From: Pseudopithomyces maydicus
Taxonomy: Eukaryota; Ascomycota; Dothideomycetes; Pleosporales; Didymosphaeriaceae
Length of the DNA stretch: 64,000 nt
NCBI GenBank assembly: GCA_026873275.1
Contig: JANTUC010000011.1
Coordinates: 1,426,001 to 1,490,000 of the forward strand
Direction: 5' to 3'
Of this stretch, positions 12,389 through 25,500 are shown piece by piece. The position numbers and the translations under genes were made by a program. The notes below the pieces were generated by a model, which worked only from the letters and a program-made list of their open reading frames with translations, was not told where the DNA came from and ran no database searches. Each line of letters starts with the position of its first letter. Position 1 is the first letter of the stretch.

Positions 12389-15300
12389 TGTGACGTCGTA
12401 GCGAGTTCGGCTGACGAAACAGAGAGGTGGTTGAGTGACAAAGTGACCGAAGCTGCGGGCTCCACGAAAAGAGAGGGGCTGATGCTGGCAACTGCTTTAA
12501 GCTGCAATCTGGAGAGGGGCAGATGCGGCAGTGAGCTTGCAAGAGCTGACGGTTCAGGGTGCGGGATCTGGCGTGGTGGTTGAGATGCAGAGGAAAGCAG
12601 TGCCTGGGTGCAAGTCAGCGAAGTAGTGACCAAGACAGCGTGAAAATCCAGCTGTGGGGTGACGTCGTCATAAAGGGAGGCGGGGCACTTAAGTAGACGC
12701 AGAACGGGGTGAGGTGAGTGGTGAACTGCCAGAGGTTGACGCGGTCCGAGTGAGGCCTGGCAAGGGCACGCAACTCAACCGTGGCGGATAACTGAGGAGA
12801 AGTGCGGGGTTTTTCAAGGCGAGCCTGCTGCCAGACACTTACCGGGTCGTAAATGTCAATCTTTTGCAATGTGCGGGATTGGTAGTGACTCCAAAGCTGG
12901 CGTACAGGTCAGAGTTTGCCCGGCAACGAAGCTCCTGCGGCAGCAATGTCGGCGACTGACCTGTGGAAAGCTACAAAGAATGTGGCCACTGAAGCGTAAT
13001 TTGTGAGAAAGAAGTGCGTGGTGTGCAGAAGGAGAAGAAGGAGAGGGAACAGGATCGGCTGGGAAATATGGATGGGACGGGTGGAATCGAGTGCTGCTTG
13101 CCGTGGCGATGCGGTGGAAGGAGCTGTTACGGGACCAGGAGGGAGGAGCAGGCCGAGGTGCACCAGCAGCGGCAATGTTGCCTTCCGATCGAGGTGTTTC
13201 TCAGAAGAGCTCTGCCCGCGTCGAGAAGAAGTCCAGGGCTCGCCTTCCCTGCTAGCGATGTCTGCGGATGGATACAGCGGTGAGATGATGTTGAGGAAGG
13301 AACGACTCGAATGCCACCTTTGCTCGGGCCCCAACTCTCGACGTCCTGGATCCTAAGTTATACTGGCGAAGAGCTGCTGCAATATCGATGTCTGGCTAGG
13401 GTTATTGGAAAAGCGACCTGGGTGCATGTGCTGCTCCGCAGCCATGCTGGGCGAGTTGCTTTATTAACACCATCACCAGTTACCGCCAACAGCATCCCAT
13501 CAGGAGCGGGAATACTGGGATGCACTTGGATGCATCGAGGCGGTGCTATCCGTGCTAGCTCTGTACTCTCCCGTTTCCGCGCCCACAGCCCATGCCGTTC
13601 CTGCGACGAGCTCTCTGATTGTCAGCGCCATCGTCTGCAGTCAATCTCTAGGCGCAGCAGGGGCTTCCATAACAAGAGCGGCGATTTCGAGCAGCGCCAA
13701 CGCCCTTGCAGTAGGGCTGAAAAAGCAAAGTGACTGTCTTCGACCGCTGTCTCCGGATTCCTTGCGGGTGGGACAGATGCTGTGAAGGGGGCGACTTGGT
13801 GGGATGATGATATACCAGCTGGGAGGATGGCAACAACCCGTCACTCTTGGACATGGCACTTCTTTCAATCCCGTCTCTTACCCCAGCAACGTGCCGAGTA
13901 CTGTATAGCCTCGCCGTTGCCCAAATACGTGTTTTCCCTTTGACATCCGATTAGCTTGCAGCACATTAGTTACGGTACACAGCAGGAGACAGTCCTCGCA
14001 CAGAGGAAATGCATAGGCCACACTGCCACCAGTGTGTATCTCGAAATAACTTCGCAAAATTGTGCACCCGCGTCTCATCTGTCACATCGATGCAAGCCCA
14101 TACCAACATGGCGAATCCAGCTATTCGGTCATGTCCTCAAGGAGCGGCGGCAATATCCTCGTGAGAGACACGCAAAAGCGGGATGCTTCTCACGAGCATC
14201 AGCATCAAGCCTGCAGTGCTCATGAGCGGGCGACGTCGCTCCCCCACACGGGGGTAAAAAAATCTTCTCGCGCAATGCATGTCGTATGCAGACGGCAATC
14301 AACATCCCGATGCCGGTCGATCGTTCGAATGATTGTATCGTTGACCATGTAATAATCAATAACGAACATGCACGGACGAAATGTCTGTTCGCAGTCGAGA
14401 ATGTGGAGGGCTGGGGAATCAGGCTGCCCATCAGGTCTGGAAAGGATCGCTGACGAAACTTGGGATCTCAAATTAGGATTGAAATCCAATACCTGTCTCG
14501 ATCACTGGCCCTTAGTCAATTTGAGGTGTTCAGGCCAGCGCTAAGAGCGCGGTTGTGCTACATCAAACACTTAATGTGGGAATGCCTGGCTCTCTGCGAG
14601 TCGCTGTGGCCGCCATATTACGAAGCGCCGTTGCTGCGTACACAGCCATGTCCGTTTTCTGAAACATTCGATATGCAGACATGTCGACTATTGGGTCGAG
14701 CCAATCGCCATTGGCTATTCTTACCGAGAACGCAGCTTGGTGAAAACGCAAGACCTGGTATATTGCGCATGGATGATGAGTTGTCAATGGAGAAGAGCGC
14801 TGGTTTCCAAACCTCGTCACATGGATTGTGATGGATCCAAGCTGGGTCCTGTCATACAATGCCGTGCGTCTTGTGGCTTTAGTACTTCGCTTCGGGCTGC
14901 CATGTCGTACAAACCAAATCTTGATCTACGGCTGGCGCCTTGCCGAAGTTTGACAGTAAAAGGCAAATGATGTAACGGTGAGAGAGGTACCGACCGACTA
15001 CCTGATCAGTTTGTTGATATAATCCGTTAGTGTAGTCGACGAGGAATAACATACCTTTATTGTCCACTCCCATGTCTCGCGTAGATCTCCTATCAGACCC
15101 ATCGTCATCAGTGGGGTAAGCTTCCCCAGAACAATCTATCTATTGGACATGCATCACCCAGGTATCCAATCCTCCAACCTCCACCATCGTACCTGCCGTT
15201 CTCATATTGATAACAGCGAATATAATGCTGGACTCGACCCTGGAGCCGGACGTCGGTTCGTGTTCCGCGTTTTGGAAATCCAAATGGAGGAATCAGAAGC

Positions 15301-16029
15301 TGAATCACTGTTCAAGCAGGTTTGCGCTGTGGTCCGTAGTACGAATGAGCGTTGCGATCCAACCAATGTTGTCTCAACGCCTATTCCAGATGCAGAAACT
15401 CGAATGACTCCCGCCCTGGTGCTGCAGCCGCGGAGCCGACGTTCTTCATTCGAAGATGGTAGCAACCGAATATGTGGATTTGGAATAATGTTGAGACGGT
15501 GTCAATCCTGCGAAACAGGAATGATTGTATGGGAGTTGTCTTGACGCTGTCTATGTGTGAAATTAAATGAGATGTGATAGAAAATACGTAAAGATGTCTA
15601 TCAAGGTTGCATGGTACAACATCTAAATAGTGAGAGAATGGCCCATCAACTGATATCAAGAAAGAGATAACATCGAAATGGTAGGGGGTGGTGAAGCGCA
15701 ACTCGGGCGCTCGGTTCGGCTCGGCTCCGCTCATGGCAACCTGGGGGACCAGTCGGCATGTCCGACTCTGTGCCACGTCAAACACTCCAAAGAACATGTA
15801 TCTACAATATGCAATTGCTACACCTATGCAATCTGGCTTAACTAAAGTCTCTTTACAGAGTGAGGAGTTGAGGGTCGAAAATAGAAATGGAGAATTAAAG
15901 CCCATCTATCACAAAAGGACGCCAGCGCTCCCGCCCGTCTAGATCGAATCATAATCGCGCAATAGCCATTGTAAATGCCACGCCACACAAACGCTAGAGA
16001 AGGATAGTCGTTCCAGTCATGCAACTCCT
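12389..16029. other. 3.6 kb gene-free region upstream of the RRM gene
   Basis: Contains the 5' leader and promoter of the RRM gene and the 3' end of the P450 reductase gene. Open frames here are short, mutually overlapping and lack splice structure or coding-like composition, so I support no gene. Long leaders are common for fungal RNA-binding regulators; a long 5' UTR here is inference. Confidence 0.5.
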
Positions 16030-18173
16030 CTAACTCCAAACGTCCTCCTGGTACTGATTCGATGCCCTCATGGCCTTCACAATCTCTTCACCCCTAGATT
16101 CCTCGACATTCCTGTACTTGGCAATCAGCTTGCCGAGCAGTGTGTTGACTTCGCGCGCCATGTTGGCGGCATCACCGCAGACGTAGAAGTAAGCCTTTTG
16201 TTCGAGAAGCTTGTTGACCTCCTCGCCATTCTCTTCGAGCTTGTGCTGAACGTAGACCTTCTTAGGACCGTCGCGGGAGAAAGCTGTATGCATGACGAAG
16301 TTGTCTCCGAGGGCCTCCTTGTATTCCTATGAACCAGCATTAGCATATGGGAAAGCAAACTGATACGAAAGGTACTTGCCTGCCATTCCTTCTCGTATAC
16401 GAAATCTTCAGCCTGCTTCCTGCAACCGAAAAACAGTACAGTCTTACCGACAGGCTGACCAGCCTTTGCCTGTGCAGCGCGCTCTTGAATGAAACCACGG
16501 AATGGTGCAACACCGGTTCCAGGACCGACCATAATAATGGGCTTGGAAGGATCCGAAGGCAGCCTAAAGTTGGAATGACGAACGTGAACAGGAACATGGA
16601 TGCCATCATACTTGTTTCGCGGACCGGTGATAGAATATTCCAAGCCATGGGGGTCGGGTTGAGGATCGCCATGTTGCTTCTGCTTGAGAGCCAGAAGATA
16701 GTTAGTAGTGACGCCCTTGAGAATATGGGGTGCTCCAGGCTTCTGGCTCGATTCAACGACAGCGGTGATGGAAATCTTGTTCTTCTGCACAAGGGACGAG
16801 GAAGAGATGGAGTAGTAACGAGGTTGAATCTTTAGCAAGCCTTCGATCATCAATGAGAAGGGGATCTTATCCCACGGCTGTCCCTTGGAGGTGATCTCAA
16901 GCAGTTGTGCCAGGTTGAGGTTGCGGTCGGAAACCTTTTCGTGGAAGTAATCTTTGTCACCGCCGAGCTTGGTCATCTCGTTCTTGATATCCTCATTGGG
17001 AGCAAACTGGGCTAGCTGGGATGCAAATTGACGTGAAACAGCAGCACCGATTTCCATGTGGTAGCGAACAGCGGCATCATATGTGGTGGGAGAAGGGAAG
17101 GGTACCTTGGCCGTAGAGTCGAGACCTTTGACAGCGATGACAGTGTGGCGCTTGTCCTTCAATCCGAGGATGTTCAAGAAGCGATCGACCTCCTTACCAG
17201 CGTTAGTGGGCCAGATAGCGATATGATCACCGGTAGTGTAAGACAAGTTGGAGCCCTCAATTCCGATGTCCATGTGGAGACAGTTTCGGTCGGCGGCAGT
17301 GAACAGTTCGTAGGATTCGACGATGGGAGCAATGTACGGGTTGTTGGCGTTGAAAGGACCTTTCTGGTTGCCCTCCAAATGATTCTTGTTGGGCTCACCC
17401 AGGTAGACGGTATCATCTTCAGGGGAAAGGTCGGATCTCTCCTTGATCTCAAAGACGGGTTCGTAAACAGCTTCGCGTTCTTCCAGGTTCATAGCGTCGC
17501 AAACAGCAGCCCACATGGGCTCCTTCCACGCGAGGAAGTCCTCTTCCATGGTGCCTGCACCGTCATCGCCCTCGCCAGCAGCACCCAGACGGGTTGCGCC
17601 GAGCTTGGTCAGGTACTTGTCGACATCGCGGACCATGGAGTTGTAGTGTTCGTATGTGTTGTTTCCCAGACCGAAAGCGACGTACTTGAGCTTCCCGAGG
17701 GGCTTTTCGTCGGCGGAGGCACCTTCGCTAAAGGCCACGTCGTCACCCCCCATGAACTCGTAGAACTCGACGGCGTTGTCGGTGGGCTCGCCCTCACCAT
17801 ACGTGGCAAGGACGAAGACGGCGAGCTTGTCCTCGGGGAACTGGTCCAGGTTCTCGTAGTCGTAGTCTTCCAAGTCGGCAACCATGGTGTTCAGGCCGAA
17901 GCGGGAGTGCCCCTCCTTGGCTATACGAGAAGCATAGTCTTCGGCGGTTCCGGTCTGGCTGCCATAGAAGATAACACAGTTCTTATCGGACTCCTCCATC
18001 TTCTCCAAGATGTTGCGGGACTTGCCCGCCTTCGCAGCGCCATTTCCGGCTGCGAGCGAGTTGCCGTAGGGGTCTCCATAGACGGCCCAGTACGTGCCCT
18101 TGGTGAAGTAGGCGACGGTTCCGACCAGGAGCACGGCAAGCACGACGATGTCGAGGGTGTCCAATTGAGCCAT
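16030..18173 (-). CDS. cprA: NADPH-cytochrome P450 reductase
   Basis: Membrane-bound diflavin reductase that passes electrons from NADPH through FAD and FMN to ER cytochromes P450, including those of ergosterol synthesis. Exons 18173-16380 and 16326-16030 give 696 residues, the usual length. An N-terminal anchor (LDIVVLAVLLVGTVAYF) is followed by FMN sites (FYGSQTGTAEDYA; LATYGEGEPTDNA; FGLGNNTYEHYN), the FAD motif RYYSISSSS, NADPH-site motifs (GPGTGVAPFRGF; YFYVCGDAANMA) and the C-terminal QEDVWS with its terminal aromatic region. The intron begins GC instead of GT (CAG, then GCAAGT). A 52-nt 5'-UTR intron (18229-18178) ends five bases before the ATG, which decides this start. Confidence 0.97.
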
Positions 18174-18177
18174 GGTG

Positions 18178-18229
18178 CTGGGGACAGGGTCAGCGTACAC
18201 GTCGACAGGGTGTGGGACGGCTAACTCAC
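18178..18229 (-). other. Intron in the 5' UTR of the P450 reductase gene
   Basis: GTGAGT donor at 18229 and CCCCAG acceptor at 18178 on the minus strand, 52 nt, ending just before CACCATGG. Without splicing, an upstream in-frame ATG would add nine residues to the N-terminus. Confidence 0.7.
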
Positions 18230-18859
18230 GGGGGCGGGCAGCAGCGCTGGGCGGAGAGGCACACGCGGCGGAATTTGTAGGCGGTCGCGGCGCCGGTGGG
18301 CGGTGGAGGTCGGCTGGTCTAGCGGCAGCCCTGATGAGTGGAGTCCGGAAACTTCCTTATCGGGGCTTCTCGGCTGATGGTGGGCAGGCTTGTGAATGCG
18401 GGCAGCAGTTGTAACGGTGCAACAACACAGAGGGGGTGGGTGGCCGGTAGAGAATAAAGTACAGATCAACCGCCAACGGCCTGTGGCTCGGAGAAGGTTC
18501 GGCGCTCGACCAGCGGTAGTGGTGCCGTCAACGATCAGTGCCGGATAGCTGTGGCGGACGGACACGGGTGGGAGAGTCGGAACGCTCAATTCCGCAGGCT
18601 CGCTGGCGTTCCGCACGACAGAAAAACCCCACAGCCTGAGAGAGAGCCTCTGCGACGTGTGGGGTATCTAGCAAGAGGCCGGCGGCGTGCTAGACTACCT
18701 CCCTACGTATCTAATAGGCGCAGAGGAGAGCGGCTGGCAGCACGCGGAAGCCAAGGGCGCGAAGGAAGCAGAAGACACGACACGACAGGACACGACAGGA
18801 CACGACGTCGCAGTGTTTTCTCGCACAAGAAGCGGACGAGAGAGCGGTGGAGGGAAGCA

Positions 18860-18875
18860 CCCCCCCCCCCCCCCC
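18860..18875. repeat. Poly-C run of 16
   Basis: Sixteen consecutive C between the divergent reductase and Mor2-family genes. Such a run is prone to length change and hard to sequence, so its true length is uncertain. Confidence 0.9.
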
Positions 18876-19546
18876 TGTTTTTATACCAGCGCACACTGCT
18901 GCCGTGTCTCGATCGGTGCTGCCACGGGACGATGGGCGAGGATCAAGATGCCGTCAGCACGATGCGCGGTAGTCTGCAGGCTCTGCTGAGGCTCAGGCTC
19001 TGCTCAGACTCGACACGTCCAGACATGCTTCGGCTGCCAAGCGCTCTGCGGTCCATGTCCACACCCACGTCCACGTCCAGTGCGCGTTCGCACACGCCCG
19101 CGATCTTCCCGTCTCCAGTCAGCGTGTGCGCGGATGCTCGCTGGGCACGTGCTCGCCAGCTCGACCCACGCCGCCATGCTGGAGGGCTTCCGGGCGTTTG
19201 GAGTGGCACGGCGAGGGTGTACCTGAGGCCTCGCGAGACGCTCACAGCGCGCTCTCTGTCGCTGGAGAGCCCCTCAAATGGTGCCCAGGCTCAGTCCCCG
19301 ACCAAGACGAAGCTGTCCCGTGGCCGCGGGCCCGCCGACAGATCTCCAGCGGCGTGGGGAAGCACCGGTAGCTACTCGCGATGTGGTTTAGCGCTCAGGA
19401 ACGTGCTGGAGGAGGCGCACCAGGGGCCTGAATTCGTCTGCCCTTCTGCACAGTGACCGAATGCCACACAGGACCGCATTTCCAACTCGTCCCGTGTCCA
19501 GCGCGTGGCCGTGAGCCCAACCTGGCTGCACCCCAGCGACCCCCAG

Positions 19547-22500
19547 ATGAGGACCGGAAGCAGAAAGGCGGCATGTGTGAGTGGCCCATGAGCTGTTTCA
19601 TTGCACGCTTCAAAAGACCCGCCACCCGCCCTCGCAAGGAGCTGTCATGGCCGAGCTTATAGCAACCTCCCCTCCCCTCCGCCTCTCTCTGCCCAGCCCT
19701 GGCTAACCCCTGCGTCCGCTTGCAGCTGCTCCCTCCCCACTGGCGCAGAGCCGTCCTGGTGCTGGGAACCCGTCGCACCACATAGAGGGGGCCAGCGTCC
19801 CCTCCCGCGAGCCCTCGGTGACACGCGGGCGAGCGCTGACCGCGTCCTCGCGTATCCTGTCGCCACGATCCCAGACGCCAGTCCACCAGGTCAGCAGCAG
19901 CTCGAGCCCCGACGGAAGCCTCGAGCGCAAGGCCTCCCTGTCCTATGCCCACAACCGCCAGACCTCCATTGTGCATGGCATCCAGCACTCGCGCAACACG
20001 AGCTTTGTCAACTCGCCCGCCACGAGCCCGTTGAGCCCGCAGATCATCGCCGCCCAGGGCCCCTCGCTCGATGGAACCGTCGTCATGTCGCAGGAGAGCA
20101 TAGCCGAAGCCTTCGCCGCCCAGGGCCCGCCGCCCGCCGTCCAGCCCGTGAACGGCCATGGCCACCAGCACACGCCTTCCATCGCGACCGATGCGAGTGC
20201 CCCCCAGCGGAGGCCGGAGCGCGCCCCCAGTGCGAGGTCGCGGAAGGGCGGCCACCACCACCACCGCTCGCAGTCCCGCCACCAGGCCCAGCACGAGCTC
20301 AAGACAGTGGGCGAGTATGCTCTGCACCACCTGTTCAATTCGGTGAGTGCACCCGTGCCGCTGCCGCCGCCGCCGCTGCCGCCGACTGACTGAAACTGCG
20401 TAGTTCATCCCCCAGGCCGACCTGAAGATCAGCCAGTGCATGACCGACCGCGGCCAGCCAGAAGCCCGCGTCGAGCGAATATGCGGCCCCGGAGTCGACC
20501 CCACGTTTGACCAGCTCATCTGGGCTCTCGGTCACATCGCGAAGAACAAGCCAAAGTCGCTGATCGACACCATAATGATATGGCGCAAGGGAAAAAGCGA
20601 AGACGCGACGCAGCTCCGCATCAAGCTCGCCAACGCTCGACAGGCGAACTCGATATCTCCCTCCGGCCTCCCACGTCGGAACACTGAGCCTCCACACCAG
20701 ATGGCTGACCCTCACGGTGCTGCTGCTGCCGCCGCAACCAGTCCCGAGTACATGGTAGCACTGCAGCAGACCGTAGCACAGGCAGAGCAGCGTTCGACCG
20801 TCTCGACATATATCCTATGCAGAGTTCTCATCCAAATCATCAGCCAAACAACATTAGAAGCCCTTACTACCGATATGGCGGAGCGTCTGTTGAGCCTCTT
20901 CTACGCTCAACTGAACACGGTGGATCCAGAACAAGCCGAGGAATCATCCATGCACAAAGCTAACTGGGTCATATACAGCCAGCTACTGGGCGAATTGAGC
21001 GAACTGATCTTTCACAGTGTGCAGGAGAAATTTATTGGGGACCTCAAAGTCATCGACTCTCAGTATACCCAATCCGCCATAAGAAATCAATCTAGCAAAG
21101 AGATCGAAGCCAAGGGTGCTCTGCTAGTTCGAGGGATGAAGTACCTACGTGTCAAGACATCGCCTCCAGAACTTTGGGACCGAACATGCGATTTCTTACT
21201 CTCTCTAGGGAAGCTGTTCGCTAACGCTCATGGCCAGACCATCAAGTATGCTTATTGTCAAGTTTTTCGGAACCTTCTTCTACGCATCGCTTCAGAAGCT
21301 ATGCCTCACTTTAATACCCCCAGATGGAAAACTGTGATTGATACACTGAAGTCGAAAGCTTCGTTGCTGCTGAGCAAACCCAAACACTGGCACGAAGCTT
21401 TCCCGCTCATGTGCTCCATACTCTGCGTGTCTCCAGCCGATACGTTGGCGACCCAATGGCTACAGCTTGCCTTGTCAACCCAACCAAGGCTCAAAGAGCG
21501 TACTACAAGAGCTATAGCACTTAAAGGTATCTGCCAATTGGTGTGGTGCTATCTCTATAGAGCGGCTCCCGACCCTCCAAACATTGCGATGCGGAAGCTG
21601 GAAGACATCATCCGCATGGTCTACCAACCGGGCAAGCGGTCCTTTTTATCGACGGAACCCGCCATTGCGGAACCTTTCATACAGCTTACCCGGATCATTG
21701 GCTTTAAATATCAAGACGTTTGTTTCAGGGCAATCATCTTCCCTTTACTCAATGCAGAGATGTTCACTTCGGGGCGCGACCTGCGTGTAGAACATTTGGA
21801 GCCGGATCGTATGGTCATTGGAATTCGTTCCTTCCTGGCCATAATGACCGATCTCGAAAACGCTAGTGAAATACAACATCCGCCGTTTCCAAGCCCTTTC
21901 GCTTCGGAGACCAATGTTTCGACGGTTAACCCCCGCAACCAACCGTAAACCCACGCTCCCCACAGCATCCAGCTATGAAATCACTACTTCCCACCAAGGA
22001 AGAACGTCTTTCTCGACCTGTGAATTTTTCGGGCTTTCCTGAGATTGCCAAAGAGTATTACGTGCGGTTCTGTAAGATTTTAGGGGAGATAACCATCATC
22101 TGCGATAATGCGTTCGGTGGTCAAGCAGTACTAGACGAGAAGTTTTCCTTGCATACACCTAAGACACCCATGTCGGAGGCTTTTAGTTTCGCTCGGAGAG
22201 AGGACCAAACGCCAACCGACCCACGTCAAGGCTTCTACGACCTCTTACACGTGGCTGTTCAGGCGCTACCTCGGTGTCTTTCGCCCCACATCCCGTTCAG
22301 TCCACTTGTGAATCTTCTATGTACGGGAACAGCTCATGTTCAGGGAAATATTGCAACCTCCTCTGCACAGTCGCTCAAATCGATTGCTCGCCAGTCCTTC
22401 GCACAACAAGTCACCATCGCATTTGCCAGATTTATCTTTTGTTTTGACGATCGCTATTCCACAATGTCAGATGGTGGTATGCTTGGCCCGGGCCACATCG

Positions 22501-25500
22501 AAAGAACTCTGAAACTCTACGTGGAATTACTTGAGATCTGGATCGAAGAAATTAAAGAGAAGACTCGCAAGGCCGCTTTAGACACGCCAGATGATGGGGT
22601 TGGCAACCGCGGTATCCATTTGGACTTATCGTCGGTATGGGCATATGTTGACGAAGTTGAATCTCACGGCCTTTTCTTCTTATGCTCACCTTCACGTCGT
22701 GTCAGAGCCTATGCTGTGACGGTACTCCGTCTCATCACTGAATTCGACACGGCGCTTGGAGGTTCAAATACTCGAATCATCCGTGTCATGGAAGGAAGCC
22801 CACAAAAGGTTATGGACATCAGCGACGAGAAGCTGTCTCTTGCCGAGCGAAGTCGACTGCAGCGAGGAATGCGCAAGAGCAATGTGCAAAGCACCCTGGT
22901 CGAACTTTGCAGCAGCGATGTCCCCTATGATTCCACGCTGTGGTTCAAAGTATTCCCTAATCTTATACGCATCAGTTTCGAAGTATGCCCATTCGCAGTC
23001 ACTTTGACCCGAGACATTGTCTGTGCTCGTCTATATCAGATGCAGCGAACTTTGATTTCGATAACGGAGGGCCCGAAAGCCAGCCCATACACGTCGTTCG
23101 ATTCAAGTATCAGTAAATCGGCTAGCCGCCTTCCATCTACCACACCAGAGATAGTCGTCGAGCAGTGGAAGCTATATCTGATATTCGCATTCACGACTCT
23201 AACTCACCTCGGGAGCCAACCTGTAGCGCAACACTCAAGGAAAAGTTCGAAATCATCACAGACCGGGCCGAACAAAGTTCATAACGCAAGTGAGCTCTTT
23301 TCACGAGTCCTCCCGTTTCTTGCGACCGACAACTCTGCTGTGCGTGACGCAGCCGTCATTGGGCTGGGTTCAATAAACATCAATCTATACCGTACATTAT
23401 TGGAATCACTTCATGGCCACGCCGCGGCATGCGCTGAAGAAGCAAAGACAAGATTGGGATCTCATAATCGGACAGTTAGCAGTCCAAGGCGTAGTCGTAG
23501 GACTGACCATCTGAGGACGGAACTGACGCATGTTTACAAGCTAACGTCACATTTTCTGAAGCTTCCAGAGGCATATAGCGATGATTGGATACTGAACAAT
23601 CTCGTCAACTATACTAAGGACTTGCGGATTTTCTTGAGCGATGCGGAAGTGCAGAATGAATGGGGCTTCCAGAAATTGCGTACCCACTACTGTGGTCTCA
23701 TGGAGATTCTCTTCGAAGGGATTAACAAAACCCCTGATCCGTTAGAATGGATGCCTTTTCAGGCTCGCAAAGCAGCCTTCACACTGATGGAGGACTGGTG
23801 TGGTTATTCGGCTAATCAGCCGCAAATCCGGCAACGAGAAGAAAACATGAGACGGTCTATGCTGGATCGCGAAGCCGACATGAGTAGCAAAGGTATTGCT
23901 ACTGCCGCCATGGAAATTGAAAAACGCGATCTCCGTACGGCTGCTCTTAGTGCCATGGCTACCCTCTGCGGTGGCCCCATCAGTATAACTACAGACAGCA
24001 AGGTCGTCCTCCAATTCGACGTCAGGCGCATGCTTTCATGGATTGACGGCATCTTCGAAACACCCAGCGACAGAACTCACGCAATTGGTCGTAGGGCGTT
24101 GACGAACCTTATTCTGCACAATCGCGAGCACTCCTATCTCCTTGAGCGTGCAATCGAAATGTGCTACGTCTCCAAGTCTTCCAAATCACTAGAAAGTTAC
24201 TTTGAGGTAGTAACACAAGTTCTCACACAGCGCGAAGATTATACTCTTCCTTATTGGAAAGTCCTCAGTGCGGGTCTGTACACCCTTGGACATGAGAACA
24301 ACGAGTTGCGCATGAAGTCATTACGTCTGCTGCGGACCCTTGAAGCTCGTGAACAAAAGAACTCGAAGCTCCAGGACTTGGATATCAGTATAGCTGACAA
24401 AACCATCGCCGTCTATAAACTCGCACAGTTTGAAGTGTCCCGGCGTCTTGCTCATCAGCATTCAGAGCTTGCCTTTATGGTTTTTTCACAGTTTTCTTAC
24501 TACTTCAAGGAGCTACAACCTGATCATCAACGTAATATGGTAGCAGCTATGCTACCATGGATCCAGAGCGTCGAATTGCAATTGAGTGCCGATGGCGGAC
24601 CAACCGCTAGCTCATACATGCTTCTAGTCAATCTCTTCGAAATAACAGTGCGTTGCAGCAATGTCTTGCACAACGAAATTCAGGCACTTTGGCAGGCTCT
24701 GGCTGCAGGTGCTGGAGGGAACGTACAACTGATTTTGAACTTCATTATCAATCTCTGTCTAGACAAGCGCGAGCAAAATTTCGTCGATTATTCGAAACAG
24801 ATTGTTGTTCACCTGGCCGGAACAGGAGCCAAAGTTGTGGAAGCTTTGTTGATCCAAATCAATCCACGCTCAATGGTACACGAGAAGCGTGAACCTTCTC
24901 CTCCGCCCCCGGATGCTATCAATTTGCCCTATCTTGCTGATCTTGGCGCTTTATTACCTACAAGTAATAAACAAGTGAGTATATCACGCCTCAAAATGAT
25001 TCATTACTGACATGACTTAGTCCGGATTTTCCCTTGGCCAAGTTTGTCTCATACTGCTTGTTGATCTTATGGTTTCGCCTGTCCAGCTTAGCAGCGAACA
25101 CCTGCCACTTCTTCTTCAAGTTGTGCTTGTGCTCTGGGACCATTACACTCCTGTTGTTCAGGACCAAGCGCGAGAGATGCTTGTCCATCTCATTCATGAG
25201 CTTGTGATATCCAAAATTGAAGACGACAACACAATCGGTATAGATAAAGGCGCTATTGAGGAATTCATCGAGAATGTACGACAACATGATCCCAGGGTTG
25301 TATGGAATTACGATGACAAGAACGGTAAAGACTCAGAGGATTCTGGCAACAAGGTGCCAGAATCAATGACACATGTGGCAAATGAGGTTCTTGGGTTTTT
25401 CTCTCTTACCGACCCTGGACTTCGCGAAGCATGGGGGAAGGTAGCGCTAAGTTGGGCAACTTCATGTCCGGTTCGTCATCTAGCGTGCCGTTCTTTCCAA

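Larger units (their letters stand above)
18174..19546. other. Divergent region between the reductase and Mor2-family genes
   Basis: Holds the 5' leaders and promoters of both genes. It includes repeated GACAC/GACAG words at 18775-18810 and a run of 16 C at 18860-18875. A long Arg-rich plus-strand open frame (18551-19456) crosses the poly-C run and looks spurious. Confidence 0.5.

Noticed and set aside
13003..15942. Several 80-170 codon open frames on both strands between the RRM and reductase genes
   Set aside because: Mutually overlapping, no splice sites that extend them, no family motifs, mixed codon use.
17058..18224. 388-codon open frame antisense to the P450 reductase
   Set aside because: Shadow of a strongly G/C-third-position coding strand; the reductase on the other strand is certain.
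18551..19456. 301-codon plus-strand open frame upstream of the Mor2-family gene
   Set aside because: Arg/Pro-rich composition, reads through the 16-C run, no motif, and it sits in the divergent 5' region; most likely a chance frame in GC-rich DNA.
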